DNA from: Microvirga sp. BSC39
GTDB taxonomy: Bacteria > Pseudomonadota > Alphaproteobacteria > Rhizobiales > Beijerinckiaceae
Length of the DNA stretch: 64,000 nucleotides
Assembly: GCF_000739015.1 (NCBI RefSeq)
Contig: NZ_JPUG01000059.1
Coordinates: 28,083-92,082 of the forward strand
Reading direction: 5' to 3'
Below the pieces are notes generated by a model. The model ran no database searches. It was not told the DNA's origin and was given only the letters and a program-made list of their open reading frames with translations. Positions 40,683-50,500 of this stretch are shown piece after piece. Each line of letters begins with the position of its first letter. Positions within the stretch are counted from its first letter, which is position 1. Both the position numbers and the translations under genes were made by a program.

Positions 40683-41951
40683 ATGAACACGAAACCAAAT
40701 ATCAACATGCTTGAGGCGACCCGTCTAACCCGTGAAGGTCGGCTTGCAGAAGCCATGGCAATACTCCAGGGAGGGCTGCCGAGTGCTCATCCTTCAGCTA
40801 CTCCAGGCGACGCAGGCGGAGATCTAGGCCACCGTCCGGCAGGGAATGCAGCGCGGATCATCGACATGGTGCCACCATCATCCGGAGGAGGGGCATGGAC
40901 GTCGCCGAAGTTCAACTTCCCGCATATAGCTCCTGACGGCCCTGATGGTTCTGCCAGAGGTTTGGGCCAGCCCCAAATGCCGGAGGCGCTGCGCGGCTTC
41001 CTCGACCGCATGGGACAACCCGGCACCGCGCTCGGCCTGGATGGGCTGGTTGGACCCATTCCGACACGTGCGCCGGCTCCGCTGCCGGAGGGAGCCCGGT
41101 TTGAGGAGAAGTCGTTTGCCAATGAGGCCGGAAACCGTGCCTACAAGCTCTACATCCCGAGCGGCTACACGGGTCAGCCTGTGCCGCTCCTGGTGATGCT
41201 GCATGGCTGCACCCAGTCACCGGACGACTTTGCCGCCGGGACTCAGATGAACGAACTGGCCGAGGAGCAGATGTTTCTGGTGGCTTATCCAGCGCAGGCG
41301 CAGTCCGCCAATGTCTCGAAGTGCTGGAACTGGTTCAACGCCGCCGACCAGCAGCGGGATCGGGGTGAGCCGTCGCTGATCGCCGGCATCACCCGGCAGA
41401 TCATGCGTGACTTCTCTGTCGAACCAGGACGCGTGTATGTCGCCGGGCTCTCAGCCGGCGGGGCAGCGGCGGCGATCATGGGCTCGGCCTACCCGGACCT
41501 CTATGCCGCCGTGGGCGTCCACTCGGGTCTGGCGTGCGGGGCCGCGCGTGACATGCCGTCGGCGTTTGCTGCCATGCGGCAGGGTGGGGCGCCTCAGAAC
41601 GGTAAAGCCAAGCAGCCGGTGCCGACGATCGTGTTTCATGGTGATCGCGACACGACCGTTAGTCCGATCAATGGGGACCAGGTCATTGCTCAGTCGAAGG
41701 CAGGCTTGGACCTCCGGACGGCGGTCAGCCGCGGACAGGCTCCGGGCGGGATCAGCTATACCTGCACGGTCGCGTGCGATGACAGCGGACACCCGATGCT
41801 CGAGCATTGGGTTCTTCATGGAGCAGGTCATGCCTGGTCCGGCGGAAGTCCGAGCGGGTCCTACACTGAACCAAAGGGACCTGATGCCAGCTGGGAGATG
41901 ATGCGCTTCTTCCTGGAACACCCTAAAGCGAGAGCCGCATCCCCCAACTAA
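40683..41951 (+). CDS. PHB-depolymerase-family esterase
   Basis: A 422-residue alpha/beta hydrolase (Esterase_phd). N-terminal 130 residues are a low-complexity linker with a short helix (LEATRLTREGRLAEAMAILQ). The catalytic domain has LLVMLHGCTQSPDDFA (oxyanion region), the nucleophile Ser257 in GLSAGG, VFHGDRDTTVSP with the acid, and HGAGHAWSGG with the His. Family members split polyhydroxybutyrate or related esters. There is no signal peptide, so it may act on stored polymer or oligomers inside the cell. ATG 40683 follows AGGA. A GC-rich hairpin (41961-41990) after the stop could terminate transcription. Confidence 0.82.
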   Translation: MNTKPNINMLEATRLTREGRLAEAMAILQGGLPSAHPSATPGDAGGDLGHRPAGNAARIIDMVPPSSGGGAWTSPKFNFPHIAPDGPDGSARGLGQPQMPEALRGFLDRMGQPGTALGLDGLVGPIPTRAPAPLPEGARFEEKSFANEAGNRAYKLYIPSGYTGQPVPLLVMLHGCTQSPDDFAAGTQMNELAEEQMFLVAYPAQAQSANVSKCWNWFNAADQQRDRGEPSLIAGITRQIMRDFSVEPGRVYVAGLSAGGAAAAIMGSAYPDLYAAVGVHSGLACGAARDMPSAFAAMRQGGAPQNGKAKQPVPTIVFHGDRDTTVSPINGDQVIAQSKAGLDLRTAVSRGQAPGGISYTCTVACDDSGHPMLEHWVLHGAGHAWSGGSPSGSYTEPKGPDASWEMMRFFLEHPKARAASPN

Positions 41952-41960
41952 ACACAAGGA

Positions 41961-41990
41961 GCCCGCCAGTTCTTGCTGATCCTGGCGGGC
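41961..41990 (+). terminator. Hairpin after the esterase gene
   Basis: GCCCGCCAG (41961-41969) pairs with CTGGCGGGC (41982-41990) over a 12-base loop. No T-run follows, so termination would be weak or factor-assisted. Confidence 0.5.
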
Positions 41991-42111
41991 TACGATTAGA
42001 TATCTCCCATACGGGTAGGTCTGGAGTGCACCTATCAAGATCGGTTTGCCTCGTTACAAGGGCCAGAACATTCCAGCGTGCATCAAGGAAGGTCGGCTCA
42101 TGGCACGTGCC

Positions 42112-42452
42112 GGTCGTTTGTCTCGTGGCTGCTTAAGCCTCAAGTCCGGACGTTGCACTGTGATGCTTGGTGGGCTCTGAGGCGGCTCGTTGCCGGGCCG
42201 CCTCTGCGTTTAGATTTCAACCTGCTCCGCAAGTAGAAGAGCATCGTCTACGTCGATGCCGAGATACCGAATCGTGCTCTCAATCCTCGTGTGGCCGAGC
42301 AGAAGCTGGACGGCTCGGAGATTGCCGGTCCTTCGGTAGATCATTGACGCTTTGGTACGCCGGAGTGAGTGTGTACCGTAGGCGAGGGGATCGAGCCCAA
42401 TCGCGCGAAGCCAGGATGCCAGCAGCCGGGCGTACTGGCGCGTTGTCATCGG
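42112..42452 (+). repeat. Direct repeat copy B (recombinase C-terminus and flank)
   Basis: This matches 22711-23048 over the recombinase 3' end and about 100 bases beyond its stop. The shared non-coding flank means the element boundary lies near 42112, not at the stop codon. Confidence 0.75.
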
Positions 42453-42842
42453 CCTTTGCCGGTTGATCCGGCTCGGAAAGAGCGGATCACCCTTATGCAG
42501 GTCCTTCTTCTCAAGCCAGCGTCCCACAGCCTCGCGGGTCTGCTCGGTGATCTCGAACTGAACAGGGCGACCAGTCTTCCGCTGCATGACAGTAGCTCGG
42601 GACCGAACCCGCCCATTGAGAGCCACGTCGTCGACCCGTAGCGCGACCAGGTCACAGGCGCGCAGCTTGCTGTCGAGCGCCAGATTGAACAGGGCCAAGT
42701 CCCGGATGCGATGTGCCACTTGAAGTGTGACCCGAATGGACCAGATCTCCTTGGCCTTCAGAGGCGGTTTGGGGCTAATAAGCTTGCCACGGTTCCAGGG
42801 TGTGATGGTTCGGCAGGGATGTTCGGCGATACTGTCTTGCAT
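42210..42842 (-). CDS. Tyrosine recombinase/integrase (catalytic domain only)
   Basis: A 210-residue tyrosine recombinase that cuts and joins DNA through a Tyr-phosphate link. The catalytic set is complete: Arg in LDSKLRACDLVALRVDDV, Lys near QRKTGRPVQFEI, His and Arg in YGTHSLRRTKA, His in LLLGHTRIEST, and the nucleophile Tyr in IRYLGIDVDDA. It lacks the N-terminal core-binding domain of phage integrases, like other short plasmid recombinases of Rhizobiales. ATG 42842 follows GGAG. A truncated near-copy lies at 22810. Confidence 0.82.
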   Translation of the reverse strand: MQDSIAEHPCRTITPWNRGKLISPKPPLKAKEIWSIRVTLQVAHRIRDLALFNLALDSKLRACDLVALRVDDVALNGRVRSRATVMQRKTGRPVQFEITEQTREAVGRWLEKKDLHKGDPLFPSRINRQRPMTTRQYARLLASWLRAIGLDPLAYGTHSLRRTKASMIYRRTGNLRAVQLLLGHTRIESTIRYLGIDVDDALLLAEQVEI

Positions 42843-43069
42843 TGCAGTGCTCCTAAATCGAAGCCCCCGCAATGAACCTTGGCCGTTCTGTCGGTGAAAC
42901 CCAGACCGAGCATTCCTTCTAAAGCCTTCGTCAGCTTACTAAGGTAAGCCGGACTTCCAATTCGTTGCACTGATCTCCTGCTCGTGACCCGGTGCGGACA
43001 TTTAGGCACGGCCAACCAGCATGAGTTCGTAGCGAAGGTCCATCTTCTGGGGGTGCGCACGTCTCGCCT

Positions 43070-43993
43070 TCAGGCGCCGCCACTGTTTGGCCTGGCGGCA
43101 AGGCGCCCACGCAAACGTGGGACTGCAAAGTCTAGGAAGCTGCGCATCTTCAGCGGCAGCGGGCCCTGGGTGCCGTGCAGGAGATAGACCGGCAGCGGCT
43201 CTGGCTCGAACGCCTCAAGGACGATCCGCAGCAAGCCGTCTTGGACGGCGCTCGCAGCCTGATACGACAGCACCCTCGTCACCCCCACACCCACTGTTGC
43301 AGCCGCAAGCGCCGCTTCTGCCGTGTTCACGGACAATCGCGAACGCACCGCCACCGTGAGGTTTCGACCCTTCGCGCCACTCGTAAAGGCCCATGTCGTT
43401 GGAGAGCCAAGAACGTCGAAGGTGACACAGGCCATATCGGCAAGGTCAACAGGCTTCCGCGGAATTCCATTTCTGGCGAAGTAGTCGGGACTCCCGCACA
43501 CCACCTGTCGCACGGTTCCAACCCTTGTGGCGACCATCGAACTGTCGGGTAGGGTGCCAATCCGTAAGGCCACGTCGACGTGGTCTTCCAGCAGGTGCAC
43601 GTTCCTGTCCGACAGGAGCATTCGGATAGTGATGTCGGGATAGGTCTCAAGGAACTCACTGACCACAGGCACAGCGTGAAGCCGACCAAGCACAATCGGC
43701 GCGGTGATGACGAGTTCGCCCTTGGGAACCAAGTGCTCTCCTGCGGCCGCTCGCTCGGCTTCTCCGATCTCGTCGAGAATGCGCTTGCAGGCCGCGACAT
43801 AGGTAACTCCAGCATCCGTCAGCGTCAGCCGGCGTGTCGACCGGGTCAGAAGGCGTGTGCCGATGTGTTCTTCCAGGTCCGCGAGCTTCCGGCTGACGGT
43901 TGGCAACGGGACCTTCAGGCGTTGGCTGGCTCCGGTGAAGCTGCCCGCCTCGACGACAGCAACAAGGATCGACATTGCTTCCAGGCGGTCCAT
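43070..43993 (-). CDS. LysR-family transcriptional regulator
   Basis: A 307-residue LysR regulator (DNA-binding winged helix 1-60: MDRLEAMSILVAVVEAGSFT and RKLADLEEHIGTRLLTRSTR; effector domain about 90-290 of the PBP2 type, including VVCGSPDYFARNG). It is divergent from the carboxymuconolactone-decarboxylase-like operon and probably controls it through the dyad at 44015-44032. ATG 43993 is preferred to the upstream in-frame codon at 44029, which would add an atypical N-terminus. Confidence 0.85.
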   Translation of the reverse strand: MDRLEAMSILVAVVEAGSFTGASQRLKVPLPTVSRKLADLEEHIGTRLLTRSTRRLTLTDAGVTYVAACKRILDEIGEAERAAAGEHLVPKGELVITAPIVLGRLHAVPVVSEFLETYPDITIRMLLSDRNVHLLEDHVDVALRIGTLPDSSMVATRVGTVRQVVCGSPDYFARNGIPRKPVDLADMACVTFDVLGSPTTWAFTSGAKGRNLTVAVRSRLSVNTAEAALAAATVGVGVTRVLSYQAASAVQDGLLRIVLEAFEPEPLPVYLLHGTQGPLPLKMRSFLDFAVPRLRGRLAARPNSGGA

Positions 43994-44014
43994 AGATTGT
44001 TCCAAGAATTGAGA

Positions 44015-44032
44015 TAGTTCCTCTCGCAACTA
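44015..44032. promoter_or_regulatory. Candidate LysR operator
   Basis: TAGTT-N8-AACTA (44015-44032) is an 18-base dyad in the 124-base divergent intergenic space. It resembles a LysR box (T-N11-A type dyad), although its spacing is not the classic one. Confidence 0.4.
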
Positions 44033-44117
44033 CCAGATTATGTAGGCAATCGGAAGAAGCTACCTTTCTCGCACCGGAACAAGCACCGGTCCCAACACAG
44101 CAAGAGGAGTTCCTCCC

Positions 44118-44672
44118 ATGGCCCGTATTACCATTCCCGCTCTTGACGCAGCGCCTGCCGCATCGGCCCCCATTCTTGAGGCCGTGAACAAGCAGCTCGG
44201 CGTTGTCCCTAATCTCTTCCGGTTGGTGTCAATCAGCCCGGCCGCGTTGACTGGCCTGACCAGCCTCAGCGGGGCACTCAGCAAGACGCTCGACGTCAGG
44301 ACGCGCGAGCGGATCGCGCTGGCTGTGGCTCAGGTGAACGGTTGCGACTACTGTCTGTCGGCCCACACCTATCTTGGCCTCAACGCGGCCAAGATCAGCC
44401 CGGAGGAGATCGCGCTCAACCGCCAGGGGCGCTCGGGCGACCCGAAAGCTGACGCTGCCGTCCGGTTCGCCATGAAGGTCACAGAAGCACGTGGCCGCGT
44501 CAGTGATGCCGACCTGCAAGCTGTGCGAGCGGCTGGCTATTCGGACGCACAGATCGTCGACATCGTCGGCGTCGTGGCGGAGAACGTGTTCACGAACCTC
44601 ATCAACAACGTAGCGCAGACCGACATCGACTTCCCGGCGGTATCGGCGGACGAACTCGGCCAGGCGGCCTGA
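44118..44672 (+). CDS. Carboxymuconolactone-decarboxylase/AhpD-family peroxidase-like protein
   Basis: A 184-residue all-helical protein of the CMD/AhpD family. The active-site motif is visible: Cys76 and Cys79 in GCDYCLSAH with His83 (CxxC-x3-H). Such proteins reduce organic hydroperoxides with an external thiol donor. LGVVPNLFR near the N-terminus and ENVFTNLINNVAQTDIDFP at the C-terminus are typical of the peroxidase-related subfamily. First gene of a LysR-linked operon. Confidence 0.85.
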   Translation: MARITIPALDAAPAASAPILEAVNKQLGVVPNLFRLVSISPAALTGLTSLSGALSKTLDVRTRERIALAVAQVNGCDYCLSAHTYLGLNAAKISPEEIALNRQGRSGDPKADAAVRFAMKVTEARGRVSDADLQAVRAAGYSDAQIVDIVGVVAENVFTNLINNVAQTDIDFPAVSADELGQAA

Positions 44673-44733
44673 AGGCAAGACTGCGTCCGACGGCCTTCGC
44701 GCCGCCCGATGCTCGGCGATGGAGGACACCAGC

Positions 44734-45360
44734 ATGGCCTACAGCTTCCTGGACATTGCTTCGACCCCAAGCGTGAGAGCGGCCCAGGAGGCCAATGGAA
44801 GCCTGGAGTTCTGGTCGGATTTTGCGGGCAACCGTGCGTTCGACCGGTTCACTCCAAGCGAGGCGGCCTTCATCGCCGAGCGGGACAGCTTTTACATGGC
44901 AACAGTCTCGGAAAGTGGGTGGCCCTATGTCCAACATCGCGGCGGACCGGCCGGCTTCCTCCGCATGGTAGATGAACGGACCCTGGCCTGCGCCGACTTC
45001 CTTGGCAACCGGCAGTACATCTCGGTCGGGAACTTGGCAGTCAATAACAAGATCGCTCTCTTCCTGATGGACTACGCAGGGCGCCGGCGGTTGAAGATTT
45101 ATGCCCATGCCCTTGCGGTCAGTCTTGCAGATGCACTGGACCTGGCGTCGGCGCTTGCCCTTCCCGGGTACAAGGCGAAGGTCGAGCGAGCTCTTGTGTT
45201 CCGTCTCGAAGCGTTTGACTGGAACTGCCCACAGCACATCACACCGCGCTTTACTCTCACCGAGATCGAGCAAGGTCTTGGCGCCCTGAAAGACCGGATC
45301 GCTCACCTGGAAGCCGAGAACACCGCATTGCGGGCACGGCTCGCATCCGATGGAGAATAG
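44734..45360 (+). CDS. Pyridoxamine 5'-phosphate oxidase-family flavin-binding protein
   Basis: A 208-residue split-barrel FMN-binding fold: [60 protein letters not shown] and the strand [14 protein letters not shown]-terminal about 40 residues form a coiled coil ([20 protein letters not shown]). Family members are flavin reductases or heme/pyridoxal-related oxidases; the substrate is unknown. ATG 44734 follows GGAGG at 44721-44725 and overlaps the operon with the CMD-like gene (61 bases apart). Probably a redox/detoxification function. Confidence 0.8.
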   Translation: MAYSFLDIASTPSVRAAQEANGSLEFWSDFAGNRAFDRFTPSEAAFIAERDSFYMATVSESGWPYVQHRGGPAGFLRMVDERTLACADFLGNRQYISVGNLAVNNKIALFLMDYAGRRRLKIYAHALAVSLADALDLASALALPGYKAKVERALVFRLEAFDWNCPQHITPRFTLTEIEQGLGALKDRIAHLEAENTALRARLASDGE

Positions 45361-45362
45361 TC

Positions 45363-45836
45363 ATGCAAGTCACGGATCGTATCCCTGTACCCCCTTTTAC
45401 CATTGAGACCGCAACGCAGAAGGTGCGTCTGGCCGAGAATGCGTGGAACAGCCGCGACCCGGCGCGTGTGGCGCTGGCCTACACGCCTGACAGCGAATGG
45501 CGGAACCGGACCGAGTTTCTGACGGGGCGCGCTGCCATTGAAGTGTTTCTCGCTCGGAAGTGGGCCCGTGAGCTGGATTATAGGCTCATCAAGGAACTAT
45601 GGGGCTTCCGTGACAACCGAATGGCAGCCCGCTTCTGCTACGAGTGGCACGATGACAGCGGCAAGTGGTTCCGCTCCTACGGAAACGAGTTGTGGGAGTT
45701 CGATCAACAGGGGCTGATGCGCCGCCGGATTGCCAGCATCAATGACGCGCCGATTGCAGCGGCAGATCGTAAGTTCTTCTGGTCCCTCGGACGTCGTCCA
45801 GACGATCATTCAGGGTTGAGCGATCTCGGTCTCTGA
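45363..45836 (+). CDS. DUF1348 (NTF2-like) protein
   Basis: A 157-residue protein of the DUF1348/SnoaL_2 group: [60 protein letters not shown] and [23 protein letters not shown]2-like fold; no catalysis known. It starts 2 bases after the previous stop, so it is translationally linked to the PPOX-like gene. Last gene of the LysR-linked operon. Confidence 0.82.
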   Translation: MQVTDRIPVPPFTIETATQKVRLAENAWNSRDPARVALAYTPDSEWRNRTEFLTGRAAIEVFLARKWARELDYRLIKELWGFRDNRMAARFCYEWHDDSGKWFRSYGNELWEFDQQGLMRRRIASINDAPIAAADRKFFWSLGRRPDDHSGLSDLGL

Positions 45837-45850
45837 CCGGGACCTCGGCG

Positions 45851-45929
45851 TGCCAGGAACGTCGCCTTTTGGCACATTTGCGAAATACCGATGGTCTGCT
45901 CCAGCAAGGAACAGCGGACGTTCCTGGCA
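45851..45929. repeat. 13-bp inverted repeat flanking a 53-base core
   Basis: TGCCAGGAACGTC (45851-45863) is the exact reverse complement of GACGTTCCTGGCA (45917-45929). The 79-base unit lies just after the DUF1348 gene and 110 bases before the IS256-like element. It might be a small inverted-repeat transposon (MITE) or a transcript-ending stem. Confidence 0.5.
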
Positions 45930-46038
45930 GTGAACAAATTTCACTACCTGACCCACAGGAGGCATGGGCAGATCTCAGGCACATAGCTTATGTACCGTGC
46001 AAACCTACGCTCGGCGCAATACTCCGCGATCTCCAGTA

Positions 46039-47368
46039 GTGTGGTGAAGGTTCTGCAAATCGCCTGATGGGGGCGGTCATGGCAGGATGGTGATGTTCGA
46101 CGTCACTCACTCCGAGAGGAGCCCCACCATGACCAACACCAAGGATAAACCTGCCGCCGCGGCCATCAAGGACCTTCTGAACCAGAGCCCGGACGGCCTA
46201 CGCGAGATCGTGCGCGCCGTCATGCAGGAGATGCTCGAGGCCGAGATGACCGACGCCCTCCAGGCCGAGAAGGGCGAGCGCACCGCAGCCCGCCTCGGCT
46301 ATCGCTCAGGCTACTACACCCGCACCCTGGTGACCCGCGTGGGTAAACTTGAGTTGCGCGTGCCGCAGGACCGGGACGGGCGCTTCTCGACCGAGCTGTT
46401 CGAGCGCTATCAGCGCTCCGAGCAGGCGCTCGTCGCCACCCTGGCCGAGATGTACGTCCAGGGTGTGTCCCCCCGCAAGGTCAAGGCCATCACCGAGGAG
46501 CTTTGCGGCCACAACTTCTCGGCGTCTGCCATCTCCTCGATCAACAAGCGCCTCGACGACAGTTTGGCCCAGTTCGCCTCCCGAAGGCTGGAGGAGCCGT
46601 TCCCCTATCTCATCCTGGACGCCCATTACGAGAAGGCGCGCGAGGGCGGCATCGTCGCCTCGCAGGCGGTGATGATTGCGGTGGGCATCGACTGGGACGG
46701 ACGGCGCCAGATCCTCGGGGTGGAGATGGCCAACCGGGAAAGCCAGTCCTCATGGCGCACGTTCCTGCTCGGCCTGCGCGAGCGTGGCCTCTCCGGCGTG
46801 GAGCTGGTGGTGGCTGACGATCATGCCGGGCTGCGGGCGGCCATCCGTGAGGTGCTGCCAGAGGTGGCCTATCAGAGGTGCTACGTGCACTTCCTCAGAA
46901 ATGCCCTCGACCACCTGCCGCGCAAGCCCGATGACGACTGCCTGCAGGAGCTGCGCTGGCTCTACGACCACCGCTCCGTCGAGGAGGCGCGGCGCGATCT
47001 CCCCGCGTGGATTGCCAAGTGGGAGGGACGCTACCCGCGCCTGGTCGCCTGGGCCGAGGAGACGATCGAGGAGACGCTGACCTTCTATCGCCTGCCGCGC
47101 CAGCACCATAAGCATCTGAAAAGCACCAACATGCTCGAGCGCCTCAACGAGGAGATCAGGAGGCGCACCTACGTGGTGCGGATCTTCCCCAATGCTGCTT
47201 CATGCTGCCGGCTGGTGCGGGCGCTGGCGGTCGAGACGCACGAGAACTGGCTTGAGGCGCACCGCTACCTCAACATGGAGGACCTGAAGAAGCACAAGCA
47301 AACCACTCTGCGAAAGGCCGCTTAGCCAACCTGCCCGGCCGCCCCGCTTTGCAAAACTTGACGCACAC
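46039..47368 (+). mobile_element. IS256-family insertion sequence
   Basis: The transposase gene is flanked by imperfect 21-base inverted ends: GTGTGGTGAAGGTTCTGCAAA (46039-46059) and the complement of 47348-47368, 15 of 21 identical. I found no matching 8-9 base target duplication (left CTCCAGTA, right AATCTTTA), so the ends may be misplaced or the element has been rearranged. The transposase is intact, so it may be active. Confidence 0.8.
46129..47325 (+). CDS. IS256-family (Mutator-type) transposase
   Basis: A 398-residue DDE transposase that moves the surrounding element. N-terminal helix block (AAIKDLLNQSPDGLREIVRA, MQEMLEAEMTDALQAEKGER); catalytic domain with LDAHYEKAREGG (first Asp), LVVADDHAGLRAA (second Asp) and STNMLERLNEEIRRRTYVVR (the IS256-typical Glu region); C-terminal AVETHENWLEAHRYLNM. 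The length fits the family (about 390-410). ATG 46129 follows GAGGAG; an in-frame ATG at 46087 is longer but lacks a ribosome site. Confidence 0.92.
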   Translation: MTNTKDKPAAAAIKDLLNQSPDGLREIVRAVMQEMLEAEMTDALQAEKGERTAARLGYRSGYYTRTLVTRVGKLELRVPQDRDGRFSTELFERYQRSEQALVATLAEMYVQGVSPRKVKAITEELCGHNFSASAISSINKRLDDSLAQFASRRLEEPFPYLILDAHYEKAREGGIVASQAVMIAVGIDWDGRRQILGVEMANRESQSSWRTFLLGLRERGLSGVELVVADDHAGLRAAIREVLPEVAYQRCYVHFLRNALDHLPRKPDDDCLQELRWLYDHRSVEEARRDLPAWIAKWEGRYPRLVAWAEETIEETLTFYRLPRQHHKHLKSTNMLERLNEEIRRRTYVVRIFPNAASCCRLVRALAVETHENWLEAHRYLNMEDLKKHKQTTLRKAA

Positions 47369-47522
47369 AATCTTTAACTTTGGTGTGGCGCTTATGCTGC
47401 AATCGTTCACCTTGTGCTGCAAAATACATCATTCGTGGTGTGAGTCGGCTTTGTTCAGAAGCGCTTCCTGCTAAGCTCAGGTAACGTTAGAGCAGGTAAC
47501 CTTACGATCGAGCCGGTCCTCC

Positions 47523-50500
47523 ATGTCTTTCAAATCCTTCAGGCTCCTGGCCGCCGCAAGTGTCCTGGCCCTGTCCCTTGCCGATGCACAGGCGCAAGCA
47601 CCCATGCCGCGTCAGGCGCCCGCCGCAGGCGCCATTGTGGCGGCCAAGGGCGGCGAGGAGATGCGCTTCGTGCGCGAGGATCTCTGGCGCGCCGCCCAAC
47701 TCCAGCAGAGCGTCGTCGGCGGCGATACCCTGCGCACCAACGCCATCGGCAATCTGGCTATCCTCTTCGCCGACCAGACCCAGATCCGGGTCGGGCGCAA
47801 CTCGACCCTGACTGTCAATGACGTGGCCGGAGGCGGCAGCGGGAATACCCAGCTCAGCCTCCAGGCGGGCAACATCTGGGCTCGCGCGGCACGCGGCGGC
47901 TCTGGCGTCGATGTCAAGACGCCGGCGGCGGTCGCGGCGATCCGCGGCACCGATTGGTCCCTGTCGGTGGATGGTTCGGGCAAAACCTCGCTGATCGTGC
48001 TAGAAGGCGTCGTCGAGCTCAAGAATGAGCAAGGCGCGGTGACGGTGCGCCAGGGAGAAGGAGCGGTGGCCGCCGTCGGTCAGGCTCCGACGAAATTCGT
48101 GCTCGTCAGCCCCAACGACCGGGAGCAGATGCTCTTCTACATGTCGATGCGCGAGGTGTTCATCAACCTGCCGACGACAACCCTGGAGAACAAGCAGTTC
48201 GAGGCCGAGAGCACCCGGATCCGGGCCCTCCCCCCCGAAGCCCGAACGACGGAAGACTGGCTCACACTGGCTGAAAGTCTCATGAATTCCGGCAACAGGC
48301 GTGCAGCAGCGGCCCCTCTTGCCGAGGCCCGCAGCCGCCCGATGGCCAGGGCGCAGCGTGCCCGCGCTGATTATCTGGAAGCTCTCATGGCCGGTGCAGA
48401 CCGCCGCTGGCAGGACGCGATCCGGCTGTTCGAACGCGCAAAACCGGGCCTCGATTCCCGGCGGCGCGGCTGGGCCGAGTACGGCCGCTATGCCGCGGCG
48501 TCCCTGGCGGATCCGAAGCGGGTTCAACCGGTCCCGAAGATTCCGGTCAGGGATCCCAGGACGGCGGAGATTAGCGCCTATCTCACCGGCTTCCGTCAGG
48601 ATCTCAGATCGGCTGCAGCCGAGGCTGCCGCTGCCGAAAAAAAATTTCCGAACGATGCTGGGCTTGCCATTCTCACGGCATCCCTGGCCCGGGATCTCGA
48701 CCACCGCGAGGACATGTACGCAGCCTATGAGCGGGCCCGTGCCATTGATCCGAGCGATCCGAACGTGGTCGCATTCGGGGCGACGATCAAAGCGGATTAC
48801 GCCCGGGACATCGATGGGGCTCTTGCCGACCTATACAAGGTCGTGAAGACCGATCCGAATTTTTCGCTTCTCAACCAAATCGGCCTGCTCGAACAGAGCC
48901 GGGGCGCTTTCGTCGAAGCCGAGGCCGCCTTCCGCCGCGCCCTCGACATGGAGTCTCAGAACCCGATTCCCTATAACAACCTGGCCATTCTCCTCCTCGA
49001 TCAGAGCCGGGTGACCGAGGCTGGCACTCTCATCGACAAAGCCTTGGCCCTCGATCCGCCCACCGCCTACACGGCCCGCGGTCGCTACCTGCTGCAGAAA
49101 CGCGAGATGGCCCAGGCGATCGAGTCGATGCTTGCCGGGTCGGCCGTCAATCCGGCCCTGTCCAATGACCAGGTCACTCTGGCGGATGGTTATTTCCAGA
49201 ACGGCGACTACGAACTCGCCTGGCAGACCCTCGACAATGCGGACCGGCTCGACCCCAGAGCGCCCATCGTGCCGATTCTGCGCACCGCTTTCGCGCTCGA
49301 TCTCTATCTCGCCGACAAAGCGATTTTGGCCGCACGTGAGGCCCTGAAACGGTACCGGGATCGGGGTGGAGATTATGCCGGGATCTCTGTCAGCAAGCAG
49401 ACCGGCTCCTACCCGGTCGAGGCCTACCGCTTCATCAACTTGCACGATTGGGCGCGCTTCTATGCCGACCGCACCTTCGATCCATTCGAGGCGCAGGGAT
49501 ATTTCGATCAGGCGATCGTCAGCCGGCCGGGCCTGTTTCCCACTGAACCGACCCTCGATTCGGCGGAAGGCACAGAGCTCAACAGCGCAGCCCTGAACCT
49601 CTCGATTCAGGGCCTGCTCCTCGATCCGCTCGCCGTCGCGGGCCGCATCGGACGCTACGATCCGATCCGTCGGCCCTTTCTCGACACCGAGATCGGGGGC
49701 GGGCCGGTCGTGCGAGGCGGCCAAGTCGGTTGGCAGTCGAGCGTGCTGACCAACGGCTTCTCGAACGAGCCGCTGCCGACGAGCTTCAGCCTGTCCGCGA
49801 GCGCCAACGAGGCACGCGGCAATCTGAGTGCCGACAACGAGAGGGGACGAGGGATCACGTTCAGCCTCGGCACGGCCCCCAATGCCGCCGACCGGTTCAT
49901 GTTCATAGGCTGGGCGAACGAGGGGCAGCCGGGCCTGACGGATATCGACCGGCTTGATTACACGAGGCAGGTCGAGCGGGACTCGACCAGTCTCTTCGGG
50001 GTGGCGGGCTGGAGCCACACCTTTGGTTACCGGAATGTCCTCTCGACTGCGGTGTTCGCGACCCGGAACGATACGCTCGACCGCGGGGAACTCTGGGATT
50101 ATCGGCCGTTTCCCTCGACGCAGACCCTGTGGCAGGAGAAGCAGCGTGTGGATGGCCTCGTCGGAGCGGTGAGCCATGCCATCGGTTTCGGCGACTTCAA
50201 TCTGCGCTATGGCCTTGAGGCTCAGGCCGGCAAGGTACGCTACAACGGCCTCCTCGAGACCTACAGGTACTTTTTTCCGGAACGGGAGGAACTTCCGCCG
50301 GAGGCGTCAGCCTTCGACAGCCCGTTCCGTGGCGGCCGCGCCTATGCCGATATCCTGTGGCGCCCGAACGACCGGTTCGAGGCTCAGGCAGGCATCCATC
50401 GCACCTTCCTTGATTTGAAGGACGCCGCGCCCGATGTGTGGGCGTCACCCCGCTTCGGCCTCGGTGTTTCGCCGCTGGAAGGGCAATGGCTTCGGGCCGC

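Noticed and set aside
46031..47376. Target duplication of the IS256-like element
   Set aside because: The 8-9 bases on each side do not match, so no duplication can be claimed.
48831..50177. 448-codon minus ORF inside the FecR-TPR-barrel gene
   Set aside because: Typical high-GC antisense shadow; the plus frame carries the domains.
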